A stretch of DNA of 64,000 nucleotides, from positions 8,630-72,629 of the forward strand of contig DASRFK010000095.1 in assembly GCA_035651635.1 (NCBI GenBank), in the 5' to 3' direction. Source of the stretch: JANXQE01 sp035651635 (lineage in GTDB: Bacteria > Verrucomicrobiota > Verrucomicrobiia > Limisphaerales > UBA8199). Under the pieces are notes generated by a model, which made no database searches, was not told the origin of the DNA, and worked only from the letters and a program-made list of their open reading frames with translations. Below, piece by piece: positions 1 through 7,037 of the stretch (positions are counted from its first letter, which is position 1; each line of letters begins with the position of its first letter). Both the position numbers and the translations under genes were made by a program.

Positions 1-737
1 AGCTGGCTGACAAATCCCTCGAGTGCCCGGGCTTGCCGCGCCAGGTTCGCCAGTCCCGCGGCATTGGCGCAGCTCGCCAGCGAAGAAACGCGGCTGAGCA
101 ACTCGCCAGCGCTGGCTACCCGATCCCCCGAATCGTTGACCAGCACCTCGGCTTGCTCGCGAACTCCGGCGACGAGTTCTTCGATTGCGCCCGGCAGCAC
201 GACTTCCGTGATGGCTGAATCCTTCGGCATCTCCCCAGCGGCTTGGCCGGCGGCAACTTCACGCGGGAGGAATTTGCTGGTGAAAATCTGGACCAGGTCT
301 TCGCGCGTAATGGAACCCTTGTCCAGGACCTCCGTCGCCAGCGTGCCCACTTCCTTGCGGGTGCCGCGGTTCATTCGTTCGGCGTGGGTAAAAACGTAAA
401 TGGGCCGGTCGCCAAAGCTCGCCTCAGCGCGCGCGGCCTTGATCAGTTCCAAGCCGGATAACCCGCAAAGCTTCAGTTCGACCAGCAGGATGTCCGGGCG
501 GCAATGGCGAAGCTTGCCCAACCCCAGAATTCCATTCGAGGTGAAATCCACCACGAAACCGGCCAGGCGCAGCCGCAGCAACAGTACCAGACGTGTAAAT
601 CCGTCACCTTCGACCAGTAAGATGCGTTTGCGCTCAGAGGTCTGGCCATCGGGCCCGTTCAGGTCAACCGGTGTCACAGTGGAGACCTGGTTCGGTTGGG
701 CCGCCATGGGTGCATTCGGGCGAGCGGGCATACTCAT
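1..737 (-). CDS. Response regulator with atypical receiver domain (partial)
   Basis: The gene enters from the left edge and is read leftwards from an ATG at 737 (a second ATG lies at 731), so its C-terminus is missing. Residues of about 30-150 form a CheY-like receiver (start ILLVEGDG, then PDILLVELKL, a Thr in YVFTHA and a Lys in VLDKGS). The phosphoacceptor position is Glu (residue 87, bases 477-479) instead of Asp, and the usual acidic pair is Glu-Gly. This suggests a receiver locked in one state or regulated without phosphorylation. Downstream is a helical, Ala/Glu-rich segment of unknown type, possibly an HPt-like or output helix bundle. The receiver fold is well supported; the output is unknown. 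Confidence 0.75.
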   Translation of the reverse strand, partial: MSMPARPNAPMAAQPNQVSTVTPVDLNGPDGQTSERKRILLVEGDGFTRLVLLLRLRLAGFVVDFTSNGILGLGKLRHCRPDILLVELKLCGLSGLELIKAARAEASFGDRPIYVFTHAERMNRGTRKEVGTLATEVLDKGSITREDLVQIFTSKFLPREVAAGQAAGEMPKDSAITEVVLPGAIEELVAGVREQAEVLVNDSGDRVASAGELLSRVSSLASCANAAGLANLARQARALEGFVSQ

Positions 738-1186
738 CTCAAGCTAGGCAAGAACCTGAGCTGCATCGCCATCCGCCACGTATCGGCGCGACACTCCGTC
801 TGTCCAAAACCTTGCATATCAACTTGCTCGAAGCAGGAAACAGACCAAAGCTCAGGCCAGATGCAAGGTTGGCAATTCTACGCCGCGGGATGGGTAATCT
901 GCTATTGTTCTGGCGGTTAGTCGCGGCCCCAGACCGCCGATTTTTTCGTTTCATCGATCCCTTGGCGTCAACCTGCGGCAACTGTTTCCCATTATGAGAC
1001 ACTCGGCGGACAAGCCAGAGGAGGCGAGAGCTCGAATCGACCGCTTCAACAGAGGCACTGCCAACTAAGACGGGGATGAAACACGGATGAACACTGATGG
1101 ACACGGTTTAGAGGCACTCTCTGGCGCGGAGGCCATGGTGAGGAGAAAATTCCCTTCTTGTGAAAAGTGAGGCCACCGCCTCGGAA
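738..1186. other. Intergenic region without a recognisable gene
   Basis: The gap lies between two divergent genes. Open frames here have no recognisable protein character. Around 1081-1107 there is a short run of the form 'cacggatgaacactgatgg', which looks like a fragment of a simple dispersed repeat. Nothing else is supported until the operator at 1187. Confidence 0.4.
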
Positions 1187-1208
1187 AAATATGAGCGCAC
1201 TCATATTT
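1187..1208. promoter_or_regulatory. Palindromic operator O1 of the TetR regulator
   Basis: This is a 22-base near-perfect palindrome (20 of 22 positions symmetric) with half-site AAATATGAG and its complement CTCATATTT. It lies just upstream of a TTGACA hexamer and shares its left 18 bases, with one difference, with a second palindrome at 1235-1252. Two similar palindromes upstream of a TetR-family gene are the expected layout for autoregulation. The assignment to this TetR is inference. Confidence 0.7.
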
Positions 1209-1211
1209 CAT

Positions 1212-1240
1212 TTGACAGCCGGGCAGTCACAAGCAAATAT
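1212..1240 (+). promoter_or_regulatory. Candidate promoter of the tetR-aarF operon
   Basis: A perfect TTGACA -35 hexamer (1212-1217) is followed 17 bases later by AAATAT (1235-1240), a weak -10 that is embedded in operator O2. Operators flank the promoter on both sides, so repressor bound there would block polymerase. The start site would fall only a few bases before the ATG at 1254, implying a very short or leaderless transcript. Confidence 0.35.
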
Positions 1241-1252
1241 GAGTGCACTCAT
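1239..1252. promoter_or_regulatory. Palindromic operator O2 of the TetR regulator
   Basis: ATGAGTGCACTCAT is a perfect 14-base palindrome directly abutting the proposed tetR start codon and covering the -10 region. Its core matches O1 at 1187-1208 apart from one central base. The centres of the two sites are 48 bases apart. Confidence 0.7.
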
Positions 1253-1253
1253 T

Positions 1254-1934
1254 ATGAGCGATAAATCCTCTCCCGGACCGCGCCGCGGAAAAAAGCAGGA
1301 TCCCAGGCGCCCACCTGGGCGGCGGCAAAGGAATAAAGAACGGACCAAAGAGCGGATTCTGGAGGCCGCGCTCGAACTCTTCCGCCTGAAAGGCCTCGAA
1401 GGGACAACCACCAAGGCCATTTCCAAGCGCGCCGGCATCGCGGAAGGGACGCTCTTCAATTATTTCAAAACCAAAGAGGATCTCGCGCTCTACTTTTTTC
1501 AAAAGGAGACCGATAACTTGATGCGGTGGTTCGCCGGCGACGCGCGCCTGGCCAAGGCTGCCTTGCCCGAAAAACTCTTTGCGGTCATTCATCGCCAGCT
1601 CGAATATCTCGAACCGTACCAGGGTTTCATCGGCGCCGTGTTCTGTCGGTCATTGCTGCCCGCTTCGCGGCTGAGTCCGCTGAGTTTCGATTCCCAGGAA
1701 CTGCGGCTGAAATATCTTCGGTTCATCCGCCAGATTTTGGCCGAAGCCGAAGAGAAAGGAGAAATTCCGCGCGTAGGCGACCTGGGTGCTTATGCGGTCG
1801 GATTGTTCTATTTAGGCATCGTCGCGCATTGGCTCCAGGACGGGTCGCGAGGAAAGCAAAAGACTCTTGCCTTGCTGGACCGGGCGCTGAGCTTCGGAAC
1901 TCAGGTATTGCAGAAAGGGAGCTGGGAATGGTAG
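1254..1934 (+). CDS. TetR/AcrR family transcriptional regulator
   Basis: This is a 226-residue TetR-type repressor. After a basic N-terminal tail (about residues 1-30, rich in Arg/Lys/Pro) comes the classic helix-turn-helix: RILEAALELF, then TTTKAISKRAGIAEGTLFNYFKTKEDL. The C-terminal two-thirds is the helical ligand/dimer domain. I chose the ATG at 1254 because both operator palindromes lie just upstream of it; in-frame ATGs at 1191 and 1239 and a GTG at 1167 would place the operators inside the coding region. No strong ribosome site is visible. The last codons overlap the start of the AarF-like kinase gene, so the two are translationally coupled. It probably represses its own operon. Confidence 0.88.
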   Translation: MSDKSSPGPRRGKKQDPRRPPGRRQRNKERTKERILEAALELFRLKGLEGTTTKAISKRAGIAEGTLFNYFKTKEDLALYFFQKETDNLMRWFAGDARLAKAALPEKLFAVIHRQLEYLEPYQGFIGAVFCRSLLPASRLSPLSFDSQELRLKYLRFIRQILAEAEEKGEIPRVGDLGAYAVGLFYLGIVAHWLQDGSRGKQKTLALLDRALSFGTQVLQKGSWEW

Positions 1935-3223
1935 CCAAGAATTCAGTGCATCGCGCGGCGCGGCTGATGCGGCTCGGAGCTGGCCTGGCGGGAGGCTATC
2001 TGAGCTACCAATTGCAAAAGCGCCTGACCGGCCCGGCGGCTGCCGGCCAACTACGCCAGGACCACCGCCGCAAACAGGCGCGGCGGGTGCGCGAGGAACT
2101 GCAAAGCCTCCGTGGACCGATCATGAAGCTGGGCCAGGCCTTGAGCATGCAAACTCATTTTCTGGACGCCGCAACCGTCGAGGAACTCTCCGCCTTGCAA
2201 ATGCACGCCCCGCCCATGCACCAGGCGCTCATGCGCGCCCAATTCCGAAGCGCTATGGGCCATTGTCCGGAAGAACTGTTCCGGTCGTTTGAAACCGAGC
2301 CTTTTGCCGCCGCCTCGCTGGGCCAGGTGCACTCGGCGGTGACCAAAGGCGGGGAAGAAGTTGTGGTCAAAATCCAGTATCCAGCCATGGCGGAAGCCAT
2401 CGAAGGGGATTTTCAGGCACTGCGAGCGGCCGGGTTTGCCGCCCGCCTATCCGGTCATCTGCAAGAATCGGTTATCGCCGAAGTGCAGCGGGGCATCCTC
2501 GAAGAGACCGACTATCTCAGGGAGGCGCGCAACTTGCGGCATTTCCGCAAAGCCCTCGCGCCGTTGCATTTTGTGCGCGTGCCGCGAGTTTATCCCGAGC
2601 TGAGCTGCGACCGCGTTCTGACAATGTCCCGGGTTCCCGGCTTGCGCTTGCCGGATTTCCTGAAAACCAACCCGCCACGGGAACTGCGCGACCAGCTGGG
2701 TGTGGGCCTGACGCGACTATTCTTTTATCAGCTGTTCCGGGTCAAAGCCCTACATGCCGATCCGCATCCGGGCAACTACCTGCTCAATAGCGACGGCACC
2801 ATCGGCCTGGTGGATTTTGGTTGTGTGAAGTACTTGGCGCCGGAGGTGGTGCGTTGTTACGCGCAATTCTGGTCGCGGGACTGGGCGCACAATCCGAAAA
2901 TGTTTGCGGAGATTATCAGCGTCATCTTCGGCCCCAAGATTTCGCCGCACGAGCCGCGCGTCCGCCGGTGCATGAATGAAATCCGCCGGTTCTACGATGA
3001 ATTCCATCCGCTCGATGCCGGTGCCAAAGCGCTCGATATCGGCGAAGCGCGGTTCATGGACCGACTGGCGGAGTTGGCCAGGATACTGGTCAAAAACAAA
3101 TTTCTTTCGCCCGGCTTCGTCTTTCTGTCGCGGGCCGAGTCCGGCATGTGCAGTTTGCTTCACACATTGAAGGCGCGAGTGCCTACCACCCAAATTGCCC
3201 GCGAATGGATGCCGAGATCTTAG
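1928..3223 (+). CDS. ABC1/AarF/UbiB-family atypical kinase
   Basis: This 431-residue protein has the atypical kinase signatures of the ABC1/UbiB family: the KxGQ motif (KLGQ, residues 67-70), an Ala-rich loop (AAASLGQVH), a conserved EETD, the catalytic-loop-like LHADPHPGN, and DFG at residues 296-298. UbiB relatives act in ubiquinone biosynthesis or lipid handling at membranes. The N-terminus has a short hydrophobic stretch but no clear signal peptide. The start ATG overlaps the tetR stop region (AGGGAG lies upstream), so expression is coupled to the regulator. Frames extend further upstream but overlap tetR. The substrate is unknown; a quinone or isoprenoid-lipid role is inferred from the family only. 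Confidence 0.88.
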   Translation: MVAKNSVHRAARLMRLGAGLAGGYLSYQLQKRLTGPAAAGQLRQDHRRKQARRVREELQSLRGPIMKLGQALSMQTHFLDAATVEELSALQMHAPPMHQALMRAQFRSAMGHCPEELFRSFETEPFAAASLGQVHSAVTKGGEEVVVKIQYPAMAEAIEGDFQALRAAGFAARLSGHLQESVIAEVQRGILEETDYLREARNLRHFRKALAPLHFVRVPRVYPELSCDRVLTMSRVPGLRLPDFLKTNPPRELRDQLGVGLTRLFFYQLFRVKALHADPHPGNYLLNSDGTIGLVDFGCVKYLAPEVVRCYAQFWSRDWAHNPKMFAEIISVIFGPKISPHEPRVRRCMNEIRRFYDEFHPLDAGAKALDIGEARFMDRLAELARILVKNKFLSPGFVFLSRAESGMCSLLHTLKARVPTTQIAREWMPRS

Positions 3224-3275
3224 TAAATCCGAGGTTCGAAATCCGAAGGCCGAAAGTAGCCGAAATCGAAACGCC
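3224..3275. repeat. Degenerate CCGAA-type dispersed intergenic repeat
   Basis: The run contains alternating copies of 'tccgaggttcgaaatccgaaggccgaaa'-like words, given here only in outline. Similar stretches lie at about 3500-3522, 9695-9760, 9893-9945, 24498-24540 and 60504-60540, always at or beyond gene ends. No protein-coding content is evident. Confidence 0.5.
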
Positions 3276-3278
3276 GTA

Positions 3279-3494
3279 TTAGTGCCAGAGCTCACTCCCG
3301 ACGGCAGGGTAGCCAGTAGCAGTATTGTACTGGTAGGGGTCGGAGGAGCCGCCCATAGGAGGCGATGCACAGCCACTCAAGATAGCGAGTGCCATGATCG
3401 CGCCCGCAACAACCAGAAAGGAGTAATTTAGGGCCGCAGAGTGCGCTAAAGCGTTGATGGCCTCTGAGGTCGACCGGTCTCCGGATGAGCTCAT
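3279..3494 (-). CDS. Small predicted lipoprotein
   Basis: A 71-residue protein with a hydrophobic segment (FLVVAGAIMALAILSGC) ending in a lipobox LSGC, followed by a short Ser/Gly/Tyr-rich mature part (SPPMGGSSDPYQYNT). This fits a small exported lipoprotein; lipidation would occur at the Cys of LSGC. The ATG at 3494 gives an unusually long hydrophilic leader before the hydrophobic core, so the true start may be internal or a non-ATG codon. No clear ribosome site is seen. I do not recognise a family. An inverted repeat lies upstream at 3553-3575. Confidence 0.5.
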   Translation of the reverse strand: MSSSGDRSTSEAINALAHSAALNYSFLVVAGAIMALAILSGCASPPMGGSSDPYQYNTATGYPAVGSELWH

Positions 3495-3806
3495 AGATTT
3501 AATTCGGATTCGGAATTGGTTTTTCGTTTTGATACGCTGGTGAGCATGCCAGTTCGAACGCCTGGCACGTTCGAAGGGAGCATGATACCAGTGGCCAATA
3601 CTTTAGAACCATGACACTTGATCATTAAAGGAAGATTAATCCAACATTAAAAATCAGCCTCAATTCCCTCCTAAAATCGATCTCAACAGACTGGGCATGT
3701 GGTGCATGGCAATAGAAATTAACCGGCTTGGCCATGTTCCTGGCCGAATACGGACTGAGGCGAGACTTTGGTTGATGGAATTCGTGAAATCAGAATCGAA
3801 TAAAGC
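3495..3806. other. Intergenic region with a short inverted repeat
   Basis: No gene is supported. The one visible structure is the inverted repeat TTCGAACG/CGTTCGAA (3553-3560 and 3568-3575, seven-base spacer), 59-81 bases upstream of the small lipoprotein start. It could be a regulator site or a transcript hairpin. Confidence 0.4.
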
Positions 3807-4070
3807 CTAATGGTGTATTGGGGGCTGTGGCCGGGTTTGCTTTAAAACAATTAAAATGCGGCCGGCGTCCCGAAAAGATTTCCAACATGGTTCGCAGGCG
3901 CCGTGCTCGGCTGCCCAGCCTTTGTGATAAGCCTGGATTACCTTGATCGTGGCCTCCCGCACGCGCGGGTGCTCCTCGGTGATATGTGAGTGGAGGCGCT
4001 CCTGCACATGAAGCTGCGAACAGAGAGGACAAAATGCTTCCGGAAACGTCTTCATGCTGGTTTGCTCCAT
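3807..4070 (-). CDS. Hypothetical small protein with putative zinc-binding cysteines
   Basis: An 87-residue protein containing CPLC, then a His-rich helix (ERLHSHITEEH), and a second Cys pair in HGACEPCW. The CxxC plus His/Cys pattern suggests a zinc-binding fold, but I recognise no named family. The ATG at 4070 is supported by GAGGG six to seven bases upstream; an internal ATG at 4055 is the alternative. It is followed on the same strand by nothing recognisable, and a zinc-ribbon-like gene lies about 300 bases upstream at 4371-4676. Function unknown. Confidence 0.62.
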   Translation of the reverse strand: MEQTSMKTFPEAFCPLCSQLHVQERLHSHITEEHPRVREATIKVIQAYHKGWAAEHGACEPCWKSFRDAGRILIVLKQTRPQPPIHH

Positions 4071-4155
4071 TTGCGACCCTCGCGGTCGTCAGGTCGACTT
4101 GGACTCGACCCGGAAAAAGAGTTCCGTCGCCACCTGTTTTGTACCAGTTTTTGAC

Positions 4156-4374
4156 TCATGAGCGGTTGTCACATCGAAGTAAGAAGGGCCTGTGACAAAC
4201 ACGCCCGCATGCGATTTGCTGGAGGACCGACGCAGTCGGGTTGGCCACGCCGCGCCGGAATGAGTCGAGCCGGGTGGGGATACCTGATTTGGCTTTGCTG
4301 CCCGCAGGCCGCACGCGAATCTGGAGGGTGAACCGCTCAGTTCTCAAGTATTTGATTTTAATGCTCTGACTCAT
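4156..4374 (-). CDS. Possible small basic protein coupled to the zinc-ribbon gene
   Basis: A 72-residue frame starts at an ATG that overlaps the stop of the upstream zinc-ribbon gene in an ATGA arrangement, which is the main argument that it is real. The product (MSQSIKIKYLRTERF...) is Arg-rich and contains no recognisable domain. The start region carries a third copy of the word CATTAAAATC that also occurs twice upstream of the neighbouring gene. It could be a chance frame. Confidence 0.33.
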   Translation of the reverse strand: MSQSIKIKYLRTERFTLQIRVRPAGSKAKSGIPTRLDSFRRGVANPTASVLQQIACGRVCHRPFLLRCDNRS

Positions 4375-4676
4375 ACGTTTGCGCTGACCGTCTCCTTCGC
4401 CATTTCGGGGCGATAGACCTGTCGCCATTCATTTCGGGCCTCCGCAACAGAAACGCCACCCCAGCGCTCACCCAAGTGCGCGGGAATGTACAAGCCGCAG
4501 CGCGCACAAGCATATCGCCGCGGCGTTCCGCTGTGCATTTTTGAAGCATGGCCGAGACTAACGGGTTCAGGCTCGTCCGAACCGCACTCCGGGCAGAGGA
4601 ATTGTTTATTGTTGGATTTCTTGCGCACTTGCGTTCTCAGAAGTTGTGCCTCGCATTTCTTATATAGACGCAGCAC
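4371..4676 (-). CDS. Zinc-ribbon-like hypothetical protein
   Basis: A 101-residue protein with two Cys pairs typical of a zinc ribbon: CPECGSDEPEP and, about 30 residues later, YACARCGLYIP. The N-terminus is basic (LRLYKKCEAQLLRTQVRKK). It starts at a GTG at 4676; the frame stays open upstream to a TAA without another usual start codon. Two copies of a 14-base direct repeat lie 14-50 bases upstream of this start (4690-4703 and 4712-4725). The stop overlaps the next small frame. Function unknown; nucleic-acid or metal binding is plausible from the ribbon alone. Confidence 0.55.
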   Translation of the reverse strand: MLRLYKKCEAQLLRTQVRKKSNNKQFLCPECGSDEPEPVSLGHASKMHSGTPRRYACARCGLYIPAHLGERWGGVSVAEARNEWRQVYRPEMAKETVSANV

Positions 4677-4689
4677 CGCTTCGAATGTT

Positions 4690-4725
4690 CTGATTTTAAT
4701 GTTGCGTTAATCTGATTTTAATGTT
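4690..4725. repeat. Direct repeat upstream of the zinc-ribbon gene
   Basis: CTGATTTTAATGTT occurs twice, 22 bases apart start to start (about two helical turns), immediately upstream of the minus-strand GTG at 4676. TGATTTTAATG appears a third time at 4353-4363, at the start of the coupled small frame. Two-turn spacing fits a regulator binding one face of the helix; this is inference. Confidence 0.5.
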
Positions 4726-4914
4726 CGGCGGTAGCGCAATCGCCGGAATAGTGAATGGAATTGAATGTTCGATTCATCTGAGTTCGTGAAAGACTCAGAA
4801 CGGACGGCCGAAACCGCTACTTTAGCTATCCGTGGATCATGGGAAGTGACTGGGCCGTTCTTCCTCAGCTTCTTCGAACTTGTTCTGCGTTTGCTCAACG
4901 GATTGCCAGCCAAA

Positions 4915-5952
4915 TCATCGATTGGCTTCCACCGTCTGCGCCAACTCAGGCTCTGGCGCGTTCGCAGCCTCCGCCGCGCGGTGGTATGCCATGAAATAAA
5001 GTACCGGCACCGCCATGCGGCTGATTAATAGCGAGGCAATCTCGCCCGCCATCAGGGAAATGGCCAAACCTTGAAAGATCGGGTCCGCCAGAATGACGCT
5101 CGCGCCAACGATTACTGCCAGGGCTGTCAGTAACATGGGCCGGAATCGCACTGCGCCGGCATCCACAACGGCTTGGGCGAGCGGCAGACCTTTTGCCAGG
5201 CGTTGTTCGATGAAGTCTACGAGGATGATCGAATTGCGCACCACGATGCCGGCGCCAGCCATGAAGCCAATCATCGAGGTCGCGGTGAAAAATGCGCCCA
5301 TAATGCCGTGCGCTGGGAGGATGCCCACCAATGAGAACGGAATAGCCGCCATTACTACCAGGGGAGTAATAAACGACCGGAACCAACCCACCATGAGAAT
5401 GAAAATCAGCACGCAAACCGCGGCAAAGGCTGTGCCGAGGTCGCGGAAAACCTCGATGGTGATGTGCCATTCTCCGTCCCATTTCATCGCCGGTCGGTCT
5501 TCGGTAAAGGGTTGGACAGCGTTATAGATTTTAAGCTTAGCCCCAGTGCCGCCAAATTCACGCGTGTCGTGCGCACGGAGGGCGTGATTCATCTTTAGAA
5601 TCGCATAAACTGGACTCTCGACCACACCTGCCACATCGCCGATGACGTAGGTTGACGTGGAGTAAATATATTCGACGCCGGGAATTTCCCAGAGCAACTT
5701 CTCCATCGGCCGGGTCGCGCGCTCCTCAACCTCTTTGGCGCTGAACCCCGGCATCGAGACCAGCACATCGATCATGGGGACCTTGATTTGAGGCTCTTCT
5801 TCCCGCGGGAGCATGATCACCGCGGCCGCGCCCAGAAGAATCGACGTAATGACGACCAGTGGTGTCAGTTTTGAATCGATGAAGGCGCGGGCAATTCGTC
5901 CGGCGAAGCCGATTTCCGCGGTCGGACGGTCGGGCAGGGCGCCGGACATCAC
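4915..5952 (-). pseudogene. RND efflux permease with a large internal deletion
   Basis: The 345-residue frame matches only the two ends of an RND/HAE1-type permease, a family of about 1000-1100 residues. Residues 1-110 are the normal N-terminus (TM1, then PREEEPQIKVPMIDVLVSMPG and the pore region up to VEYIYSTS). At about residue 112 it jumps to late periplasmic sequence (GDVAGVVESPVYAI) and the last transmembrane block (SFITPLVVMAAIPFSLVGI, GFMAGAGIVVRNSIILVDF). The proton-relay Asp pair of TM4 and most of the porter domain are absent. The frame is kept across the junction, but the product cannot form a working pump. Its start overlaps the stop of the upstream TolC/adaptor remnant, as in an intact operon. 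Confidence 0.85.
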
Positions 5953-6401
5953 TTGACCTCCACCGGTTGCCCGCCTTCGAAGGAGTTGACCGCCGCTTCG
6001 GCCGCTCGGATGAATTCCCGCGTCTTGAGCACGCTGTAAAACGCACGCGATACTTCGAACCCGAGGGCGTTCCGGATCGCGGCGGCTTCCTGGCGGGAAG
6101 CTTCCGTGTTGGCTTTCGCGGCTTCGCGACCAGCCTTGCTTTTCCCGCCGGCATAAAGCGGAACCGTCACAAGGCCCCTCGCGTTAAAGTTGTCCACGGA
6201 CGGCAAATCATTGAAATTCGGTGGCGAGTTGTAGTTGTAAGCGCGTTGATTGAGGATGCTTCCAAAGGCCTGCATTGGATTGTCGGTGCTCGTGTAACTG
6301 GACTGGAACTGCAGGCGCGGCCAGAAGGCCGCATTGGCTTGCTCCAGTCCGGCCTGGGCGGCCGCGAGGCGTTGTCGGGCTAATTGGGTATCCGGGTTAT
6401 A
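5949..6401 (-). pseudogene. TolC-family / adaptor remnant fused by deletion
   Basis: The sequence reads as the N-terminal coiled-coil part of a TolC-type outer-membrane protein (NPDTQLARQRLAAAQAGLEQ, AAFWPRLQFQSSYTS, VTVPLYAGGKSKAGREAAKA, up to IRAAEAAVNSF). It then switches abruptly to EGGQPVEVK and stop. That ending is unlike TolC but fits the C-terminus of a periplasmic adaptor, the gene expected between TolC and RND. The signal peptide end is also missing: the frame runs upstream into a DUF2892-like fragment in another frame. This looks like two genes joined by deletion. The adaptor assignment rests on nine residues and is tentative. Confidence 0.7.
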
Positions 6402-6456
6402 GCAGGAGGCTGATGAGGATGAAGGAACCGGCAAACCTGCGAATAATCATTTCCAT
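6397..6456 (-). pseudogene. N-terminal fragment of a DUF2892-like membrane protein
   Basis: An ATG at 6456 opens a 19-codon frame, MEMIIRRFAGSFILISLLL, ending in TAA exactly where the TolC-like homology begins. The segment resembles the start of DUF2892/YgaP-type membrane proteins (xxRRFAGxFxLxSLxL). Such genes often lead TolC-adaptor-RND operons behind an ECF sigma pair. The rest of the gene is missing. It is the first of the fragments in a collapsed operon. Confidence 0.55.
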
Positions 6457-6748
6457 AAAGACGTCAGCAATGTTCTGCGTTTACTTTCACAATTAGAACC
6501 GGGCCGCGAAGTGCGAAGAAGTTACAGCGATTTCAAAACTGTCCTTCTGACTACGCTTGCCTTTGGATTATCCAGGCGGGTCGGTGGCTGACGCATTCTG
6601 CCGCGCCGTGTGAAGAGGTGGTTTGAGAACCTCTACAGAACCGGCTCCATTCTTATCACCGAAAGAAACAAGCGCTGCTCAACTAAAGGGCTGTCTCGGA
6701 AGTCTTACCGTCCAGTCTTACAGTGCGTTGAAAAACAGAGGTTGGCCG

Positions 6749-6994
6749 TTAAGTTCCCGTGTGCGTATCCTTCCATCGTTGGCGAAGCGCACTGTGCAAG
6801 CGCTGGCGGAACTCGGCCGGTAATTCATAAGCCTGGCCTTCTTTATAAAGTGTGATGGTCTTGCGGATATTATCCACAACCACCTTGCAGGGATTGCACC
6901 CCGCCATATGTTTCTCGAACTCCTCGCACACAGCAGGATCCACCGTGCCATCTACGTATTCGTTCAAATACTTTAACAGTTCTTCGCACTTCAT
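6749..6994 (-). CDS. Zinc-finger anti-sigma factor
   Basis: An 81-residue anti-sigma factor of the ZAS type. It opens MKCEELLKYLNEYVDG and carries the HxxxCxxC zinc motif (HMAGCNPC), followed by an amphipathic helix and a basic tail. It would bind and hold the ECF sigma factor encoded 43 bases upstream; the zinc site could make release redox- or metal-sensitive. It has no membrane segment, so it is probably cytoplasmic. The downstream target operon (DUF2892-TolC-adaptor-RND) is degraded, so this pair may now control only distant promoters. Confidence 0.85.
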   Translation of the reverse strand: MKCEELLKYLNEYVDGTVDPAVCEEFEKHMAGCNPCKVVVDNIRKTITLYKEGQAYELPAEFRQRLHSALRQRWKDTHTGT

Positions 6995-7037
6995 GGCTTC
7001 TCGATGCTCTTAAATTGAGCCTTCTCCGATAAAAAAG

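Noticed and set aside
33..747. Several plus-strand open frames at the left edge
   Set aside because: They are antisense to the minus-strand response regulator, which shows clear receiver motifs.
739..1104. A 121-residue minus-strand frame in the gap before tetR
   Set aside because: No domain, signal or ribosome site, and its composition looks like translated intergenic DNA.
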